Shown here: positions 6,346 to 10,419 of the stretch, piece by piece
How the letters are laid out: each line of letters starts with the position of its first letter
How positions within the stretch are numbered: position 1 is the stretch's first letter
DNA from: Pseudomonadota bacterium
GTDB lineage: Bacteria > Pseudomonadota > Alphaproteobacteria > Rhizobiales > Devosiaceae
DNA length: 10,419 bases
Reading direction: 5' to 3'
NCBI GenBank assembly: GCA_023430705.1
Contig: JAEYZJ010000296.1
Span: forward strand, 1 to 10,419
Notes under the pieces: model-generated
The model's input: the letters and a program-made list of their open reading frames with translations, nothing else
What the model was told of the DNA's origin: nothing
Databases searched by the model: none
Program-made: the position numbers and the translations under genes

Positions 6346-7434
6346 ATGGTCGTCGGAGCCTTTGGGGGACTCGTGTCAGAACAGGAATTCAGGCGCGCAC
6401 TCGGCTACGCGTCCTCGGCTCTTGAACTGCTGAAGCGGGCGCTCATCCCGCCCTACCCCCAGTTCTACGAACTGCTCTACACCTATGCGACCGGCGTCAA
6501 TCCGGTCCTCAACAACCGCATCAACGAGATCTTCCGCGAGGGGCATGTCACTTCCGACATCGCGGAGCGGCTCTACAACGAGTTCCTGCGCGCCCAGGAC
6601 ACCAATGCCCGTATGTCGGGCGTGTCCGAGCGCATGTCGAAACGGATCGTTGCCGTCCACCACGCCATCGATTCCGCCATGACGACCGCCAGCGCCTATT
6701 CCGCCACCCTCCAGATCGCCAGCGGCGACCTCGGCGTGGCCGAGCCCGACCCGGCGGGACTGAAGGCCCTGGCCAACACGCTCCTCGCCGAGACGCGGCG
6801 CATGCAGAACGCCAATCACCGGCTCGAACTCAGCCTGCAGGCCTCGCGCGACGACATCGAAGCCCTGCAGCGCGACCTGGACGATGTTCGCCGGGAGGCC
6901 CTGCTCGACCCGCTGACCAAGATTCACAACCGCAAGGCCCTCGACGAGGGTCTTTTCCGGGCCGTCGAGCGGGCGCGCGAGACGAACGAGCACCTGTGCC
7001 TGCTGCTGCTCGACATCGACCACTTCAAGCGCTTCAACGACACCTGGGGCCACCAGACCGGCGACCAGGTGCTGCGGCTCGTCGCGATGACGCTCAAGTC
7101 CAACATCAAGGGCAAGGACATCGCGGCCCGCTATGGCGGCGAGGAGTTCGCCGCCGTGCTGCCCGATACCGACCTCGAGGGGGCGGTGATCCTCGCCGAC
7201 AACATCCGCAAGGCCGTACAGGCCAAGGAGCTGCTGAAGCGCTCCACCAACGAGAAGCTCGGCCGGGTCACGGCCTCGTTCGGTGTCGCCACTTTCCGGC
7301 CCGGCGATTCCCCCTCGAGCCTGATCGAGCGCGCCGACCGGTGCCTCTATGCGGCCAAGAACGCGGGCCGCAACAAGGTCATCAGCGAGAAATCGCTCGA
7401 TGAAGGCGACCTGCCGGCGCTCGGCGCCGCCTAG
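6346..7434 (+). CDS. Diguanylate cyclase (GGDEF domain) with helical N-terminal domain
   Basis: The product of up to 362 residues should make c-di-GMP from two GTP. The C-terminal domain (about 190-350) has DPLTKIHNRKALDE, LLLDIDHFKRFNDTWGHQTG and the active-site GGEEF (264-268), so synthesis is likely intact. The inhibitory I-site, normally RxxD five residues before GGEEF, reads KGKD (255-258), so product feedback may be weakened. There is no EAL domain, signal peptide or membrane segment. Residues 10-185 are mostly helical, contain RALIPPYPQFYELLYTYATG and end in a coiled coil (NANHRLELSLQASRDD to LQRDLDDVRREA); I recognise this as a common front end in alphaproteobacterial cyclases but not what it senses. 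The ATG at 6346 lacks a ribosome binding site; an in-frame GTG at 6373 after GGGGGA gives MSEQEFRRAL and may be the true start. The stop overlaps that of aroA. Confidence 0.92.
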   Translation: MVVGAFGGLVSEQEFRRALGYASSALELLKRALIPPYPQFYELLYTYATGVNPVLNNRINEIFREGHVTSDIAERLYNEFLRAQDTNARMSGVSERMSKRIVAVHHAIDSAMTTASAYSATLQIASGDLGVAEPDPAGLKALANTLLAETRRMQNANHRLELSLQASRDDIEALQRDLDDVRREALLDPLTKIHNRKALDEGLFRAVERARETNEHLCLLLLDIDHFKRFNDTWGHQTGDQVLRLVAMTLKSNIKGKDIAARYGGEEFAAVLPDTDLEGAVILADNIRKAVQAKELLKRSTNEKLGRVTASFGVATFRPGDSPSSLIERADRCLYAAKNAGRNKVISEKSLDEGDLPALGAA

Positions 7435-8702
7435 GAAGCGGTCTCGACGCCCAGCGAGCGCAGCGCGTCCCAATAGCCGGGATAGGTCTTGCCGACGCAT
7501 TCGGGGTCGAGGATCGTGATGCCGCCGATCTTCAGCCCCGCCAGCGCGAAGCTCATGGCAATGCGGTGATCCTCGTAGGTCTCGATCCGGGCCGGCAGCA
7601 CCTGTCCGGCCAGCGACGGATCGGCGTTGACCACGAGGTCGTCCCCCTCCTCGCGCGCCAGTCCGCCGCGGATGCGGTTGAGTTCGGTCGCAAGCGCCGA
7701 GATGCGGTCGCACTCCTTCACCCGCAGGTTCGCGATACCGATGAACCGCACCGGCGTCTCGTTGAAGGCCGCGAGCACCGCGAGCGTCGGCACGGCGTCC
7801 TGCATCTGCGAGCCGTCGATGACGGCGGGCATGCGCGGGAACATCCGGATCAGCCTCGCCGCCTCGGCATCGGGCTGGGTGAAAGCCTCCATCGGCACGC
7901 CGAGGTCGATCCGCCCGCCCGTGAGGGCCTCGGCGGCCCACAGGTAAGTGGCGGCCGAGGCGTCCGGCTCGATGTGGAAGTCGCTGGCCCGGTAGCCGGT
8001 CGGCTGCACCCGCCAGGTCATTTCGTCGATCTGCGACACCTCGGCTCCGAAGGCCCGCATGGCGGCGAGCGTCAGGTTCACGTAGCCGCGCGCGTCGAGG
8101 TCCTTGCCGGTGAGCGCCACTTCGATGGCGCCCTCGCCATAGGGGGCGGCCATCAGCAGGGCGGACACGTACTGGCTCGAGAGGCCGCCATCGATCTCGA
8201 CGCGACCCGATCCGAACGTGCCGGTCCCTTCGATGACCACCGGCGGGCAGCCGGTCTCGCTCCACGCATCGATGCCGAGCGAACGCAGCGCCACGAGCAG
8301 GGGCTCGATCGGGCGCTTGCGCATCGCCTCGTCGCCGTCGATCACCACCCTGCCCTCGACCAGCGTCACCGCCGCCGTGAGGAAGCGGGTCGCGGTGCCG
8401 GCATTGCCAAGCATCAGCGGTTCGGGCGGCGCCTTCAGCGTGCCGTCGCTGGTCACGACGAAGGTGGTTTCGTCCGGTTCCTCGACGGTCACCCCCATCT
8501 GGCCGAGCGCACGGGCCATCAGCTGGGTGTCGCGGCTCTTCAGCGCGCCGGTCAGCCGGCTCGTGCCCTTCGCGAGCGCGGCCAGCAGCAGCGCCCGGTT
8601 GGTGATGGACTTCGATCCGGGCGGCGTCACCGCTCCGACGAGCGGATGCGCAGGCGGGATGATCGTCAAAGCTTCGAGCTTTGCGTGGGAGGCGGCTGTC
8701 AC
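7431..8702 (-). CDS. aroA: 3-phosphoshikimate 1-carboxyvinyltransferase (EPSP synthase)
   Basis: AroA joins phosphoenolpyruvate to shikimate 3-phosphate, the sixth step of the shikimate pathway and the target of glyphosate. The 423-residue chain has PPGSKSITNRALLLAAL (K31, S32, R36), the phosphoenolpyruvate loop LGNAGTATRFL (98-108), GGLSSQYVSALLMAAP, D302 in QDAVP, E330 in RVKECDR and the late ETYEDHRIAMS; D302 and E330 are 28 apart like E. coli D313 and E341. In the loop, F107 stands where E. coli has Pro101 and T105 where it has Met99. The motif also differs from the GNAATG type I associate with most rhizobial, CP4-like enzymes. The start is GTG at 8702 with GGAG eight bases upstream. The usual cmk neighbour is absent. 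It follows sufA on the same strand after 181 bases and overlaps the cyclase gene tail-to-tail by four bases. Confidence 0.96.
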   Translation of the reverse strand: MTAASHAKLEALTIIPPAHPLVGAVTPPGSKSITNRALLLAALAKGTSRLTGALKSRDTQLMARALGQMGVTVEEPDETTFVVTSDGTLKAPPEPLMLGNAGTATRFLTAAVTLVEGRVVIDGDEAMRKRPIEPLLVALRSLGIDAWSETGCPPVVIEGTGTFGSGRVEIDGGLSSQYVSALLMAAPYGEGAIEVALTGKDLDARGYVNLTLAAMRAFGAEVSQIDEMTWRVQPTGYRASDFHIEPDASAATYLWAAEALTGGRIDLGVPMEAFTQPDAEAARLIRMFPRMPAVIDGSQMQDAVPTLAVLAAFNETPVRFIGIANLRVKECDRISALATELNRIRGGLAREEGDDLVVNADPSLAGQVLPARIETYEDHRIAMSFALAGLKIGGITILDPECVGKTYPGYWDALRSLGVETAS

Positions 8703-8759
8703 TGGAACACTCCGTCAGTCGGCGGCGCGGGCCGCACTCACTCCGGCCGTGCCGGACAC

Positions 8760-8772
8760 ATCGTCTGACGAT
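8760..8772 (-). promoter_or_regulatory. Palindrome upstream of aroA
   Basis: ATCGTC (8760-8765) and GACGAT (8767-8772) form a 13-base palindrome around one central base, 58 bases upstream of the aroA GTG. A related ATCGT-N6-ACGAT pair lies at 9285-9300 upstream of sufA. It may be an operator or chance. I see no convincing -35/-10 pair in the 181-base sufA-aroA gap, and no terminator with a T-run. Confidence 0.25.
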
Positions 8773-8883
8773 TTGCCCGGTCCTGTCTGCCGGGGTGAGG
8801 TTGAAGCAAGCGCGACGGGTTTAGCCAATCCCGAGCGATGCCGCAACAGGGGCGGCACGCCTGGCGCCCACCCCGCCACGCTC

Positions 8884-9270
8884 TCAGGCGTGTTCGGCCG
8901 ATCGGGCCTCGGCGAGCGCCTTGAGGTCGGCAGGCTTCAGCTGCACGCTCTCGCCGCAGCCGCATTCGCCCGTCTGGTTCGGGTTCTTGAACGTGAAGCC
9001 GGACTTGAGGATATCCTCCTCGAAATCCATCACCGTCCCGAGCAGGAACAGCGTCGCCTTGGGCTCGATATAGACGTGGACGCCCTTGTCCTCGATGTGG
9101 TCGTCGCCCGCAACGGGCTCAGCCACGTAGTCCAGCGTGTAGGCCTGTCCGGCACAGCCGGCATTCTTGATGCCGACGCGCACGCCGGTCACCGGCTTGT
9201 CGCTGTCTTCCATGATCTCGCGCACCCGCTCGGCGGCTGCGTCGGTGAGGCTCATGATCTTGAGGGGCAT
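8884..9270 (-). CDS. sufA: A-type iron-sulfur carrier protein
   Basis: The 128-residue protein belongs to the HesB/IscA/SufA family, which takes Fe-S clusters from the SufBCD scaffold to target enzymes in the cytoplasm. The three cluster cysteines are present: C39 in NAGCAGQAY and C103/C105 in GECGCGES. The fold is complete (SLTDAAAERVREIM, GVRVGIKNAGC, FTFKNPN), with a short charged C-terminal extension after the last cysteines (KALAEARSAEHA). It is the third suf gene in the run and begins 52 bases after the sufT stop. That gap is AT-rich for this region (TATATA) and holds an ATCGT-N6-ACGAT inverted repeat at 9285-9300, so sufA may have an extra promoter. The ATG at 9270 has AAGG about nine bases upstream; Met6 is a possible alternative start. 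The choice of sufA over iscA rests on the neighbours. Confidence 0.94.
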   Translation of the reverse strand: MPLKIMSLTDAAAERVREIMEDSDKPVTGVRVGIKNAGCAGQAYTLDYVAEPVAGDDHIEDKGVHVYIEPKATLFLLGTVMDFEEDILKSGFTFKNPNQTGECGCGESVQLKPADLKALAEARSAEHA

Positions 9271-9284
9271 CGGCTCGGACCTTC

Positions 9285-9300
9285 ATCGTAACAAGACGAT
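9285..9300 (-). promoter_or_regulatory. Short inverted repeat upstream of sufA
   Basis: ATCGT (9285-9289) and ACGAT (9296-9300) flank six bases, 15-30 bases before the sufA ATG. A TATATA lies just beyond at 9299-9304. It could be an operator, or a weak hairpin near the ribosome binding site. It shares the ATCGTC half-site with the palindrome before aroA. It is short enough to arise by chance. Confidence 0.2.
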
Positions 9301-9322
9301 ATATAGACCGGTTCGCCCGGGA

Positions 9323-9739
9323 TTACCACCAGTTGAGTGCGACCTGGGCTTCCTCGCTCATGCGCGAGGCGTCCCATGGCGGATCGTAGACCATGTTGAC
9401 GGTGACGTTCTGGATGCCCTCGACGCTCATGGCGGCGTTCTCGACCCAGCCCGGCATCTCTCCGGCCACCGGGCAGCCGGGAGCGGTCAGCGTCATGTCG
9501 ATGCTGAGGTTGCGGTCGTCATCGAGATCGACCTTGTAGATGAGCCCGAGCTCGTAGATGTCGACCGGGATTTCGGGGTCGTACACGGTCTTCAGCGCCC
9601 CGATCAGGTCGCGCGTGATGCGCTCCACGTCTTCGGGCGGCAGCGCGCCCGAGACATTGGGCGTTATGCGCGCGGTCTCGCCGGCGCTGGGCTCGGCGGC
9701 GTCCACGGCGGGGGCAATCGGTTCGACTTCGTCGGTCAT
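9323..9739 (-). CDS. sufT: SUF system Fe-S assembly factor SufT (MIP18/DUF59 domain)
   Basis: The 138-residue protein has a MIP18-type domain from about residue 35, with VYDPEIPVDIYELGLIY (51-67) and LTAPGCPVAGEMPGW containing the conserved C89. SufT proteins help maturation of Fe-S proteins; DUF59 relatives include PaaD and the C-terminal-tailed MIP18 of cytosolic assembly. The first 33 residues are acidic and alanine/proline-rich and probably disordered. The ATG at 9739 follows GGGAAC, and a longer open frame upstream overlaps sufS and is a shadow. The gene starts ten bases after the sufS stop, so the two are surely co-transcribed and possibly coupled. Position between sufS and sufA is the standard alphaproteobacterial order and supports the name strongly. 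Confidence 0.95.
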   Translation of the reverse strand: MTDEVEPIAPAVDAAEPSAGETARITPNVSGALPPEDVERITRDLIGALKTVYDPEIPVDIYELGLIYKVDLDDDRNLSIDMTLTAPGCPVAGEMPGWVENAAMSVEGIQNVTVNMVYDPPWDASRMSEEAQVALNWW

Positions 9740-9749
9740 GGTCAGTTCC

Positions 9750-10419
9750 CTACGCGAAGAAGCTTCGCGCCTTCTCGATCCCCTCGACGAGGGCGTCGAT
9801 ATCGTCTTTTCCGGTATATAGGCCGAAGGAGGCCCGGCAGGTAGAGGTGACGCCGAAGCGCTGCAGCAGCGGCATGGCGCAATGCGTTCCGGCCCGGACG
9901 GCGATGCCGTAGCGGTCGAGGATGGTCGCGACGTCGTGGGCGTGGGCGCCTGCGAGTTCGAACGAGAAGATCCCGCCCTTGCCCGCAGCCGCGCCGATGA
10001 GGCGCATCGAGTTGATGCGACCGAGCCGCTCCAGCGCATATTCGGTCAGTTCGGCCTCGTGCGCCTCGGCCGCCTCGTGGCCGATGCCCTCGACATACTC
10101 GACGGCCGCACCGAGCCCGATGGCCTGGACGATCGGCGGGGTTCCGGCCTCGAAGCGATGCGGCGGCTCGTTGTAGGTGACCGTGTCCATCGTCACGGTG
10201 TCGATCATCTCTCCGCCACCGTTGAAGGGCTGCATCTCGGCCAGCAGGCCATAGCGCCCGTAGAGCACGCCGATGCCCGTCGGGCCGTAAAGCTTGTGGC
10301 CCGTGAAGACATAGAAGTCGGCGCCTATGTCCTGCACGTCGACCTTGCGGTGAACCACGCCCTGGCTGCCGTCGACCAGCACGGGAATGCCGCGCGCATG
10401 GGCAATCTCCACGATCTGC
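9750..10419 (-). CDS. sufS: Cysteine desulfurase SufS, C-terminal part (partial, runs off the window)
   Basis: SufS is a pyridoxal-phosphate enzyme that takes sulfur from cysteine as a persulfide and hands it to the Suf machinery. The last 222 residues are visible. D16 and Q19 (VLVDGSQGVVH) contact the cofactor, K42 in FTGHKLYGPTG forms the Schiff base, and the catalytic cysteine is C180 in RAGTHCAMPLL, followed by TCRASFGLYT with the substrate-binding arginine. The short active-site loop without the IscS-type insertion makes this the group II (SufS/CsdA) type. The chain ends KARSFFA. About half of a usual 400-420 residue protein is missing beyond 10419. It leads into sufT and sufA, and the upstream sufBCD genes are expected outside the window. 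Confidence 0.95.
   Translation of the reverse strand, partial: QIVEIAHARGIPVLVDGSQGVVHRKVDVQDIGADFYVFTGHKLYGPTGIGVLYGRYGLLAEMQPFNGGGEMIDTVTMDTVTYNEPPHRFEAGTPPIVQAIGLGAAVEYVEGIGHEAAEAHEAELTEYALERLGRINSMRLIGAAAGKGGIFSFELAGAHAHDVATILDRYGIAVRAGTHCAMPLLQRFGVTSTCRASFGLYTGKDDIDALVEGIEKARSFFA

Noticed and set aside
6376..8265. A 629-codon minus-strand frame across the cyclase and aroA
   Set aside because: It spans two well-supported genes in a different frame and its composition (Arg, Gly, Ala, His) is that of a shadow.
7566..8768. A 400-codon plus-strand frame opposite aroA
   Set aside because: It is rich in His, Arg and Gly with no domain, and runs through the aroA coding sequence.
8738..8965. 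A 75-codon minus-strand frame between sufA and aroA
   Set aside because: It overlaps the sufA C-terminus out of frame, is dominated by Arg, and has no supporting ribosome binding site.
9740..10039. Longer N-terminus of sufT overlapping sufS
   Set aside because: The extra residues are the out-of-frame complement of conserved SufS sequence; the ATG at 9739 has a ribosome binding site and the usual spacing.

Overview
The window is GC-rich chromosomal DNA whose gene content and protein style suggest an alphaproteobacterium, most likely of the Rhizobiales/Hyphomicrobiales. The evidence is a ParE-type topoisomerase IV subunit, a RhlE-like DEAD-box helicase with a DGPVPAFLLRR-like end, a sufS-sufT-sufA tail, and two small secreted proteins of a style I associate with rhizobial genomes. 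I see no insertion sequence, phage gene, CRISPR array, tRNA or rRNA. Taxonomy is inferred from protein style only.

Layout. 1-781 (minus): N-terminal half of an ABC-F ATPase, cut by the window edge. 782-1379: no confidently known gene. It holds a possible 57-residue membrane-anchored ORF, a 23-codon ORF behind the best Shine-Dalgarno sequence seen in the window, and two inverted repeats. 1380-2224 (minus): two tandem, diverged paralogues encoding small exported proteins, separated by two strong hairpins. 2225-2544: divergent control region with a phased 10-bp tandem repeat and a candidate parE promoter. 2545-4584 (plus): parE. 4585-4843: a long leader with several perfect inverted repeats. 4844-6232 (plus): the DEAD-box helicase, closed by a clear intrinsic terminator at 6265-6296. 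6346-7434 (plus): a diguanylate cyclase. 7431-8702 (minus): aroA, sharing a 4-base CTAG with the stop of the cyclase. 8884-10419 (minus): sufA, sufT and the C-terminal half of sufS, transcribed in the order sufS-sufT-sufA.

How the genes work together. Only the suf genes form an obvious functional unit: SufS mobilises sulfur, SufT helps mature Fe-S clusters and SufA carries or transfers them. The other genes are separate housekeeping or signalling units: chromosome decatenation, RNA remodelling, c-di-GMP synthesis and the shikimate pathway. Nothing here is a clear new multi-gene system. The most interesting signals are non-coding or small: the pseudoknot-compatible leader before the helicase, the phased repeat before the secreted paralogues, the leader-ORF/hairpin arrangement before the ABC-F gene, and an AroA whose glyphosate-site motif is not the usual rhizobial type.
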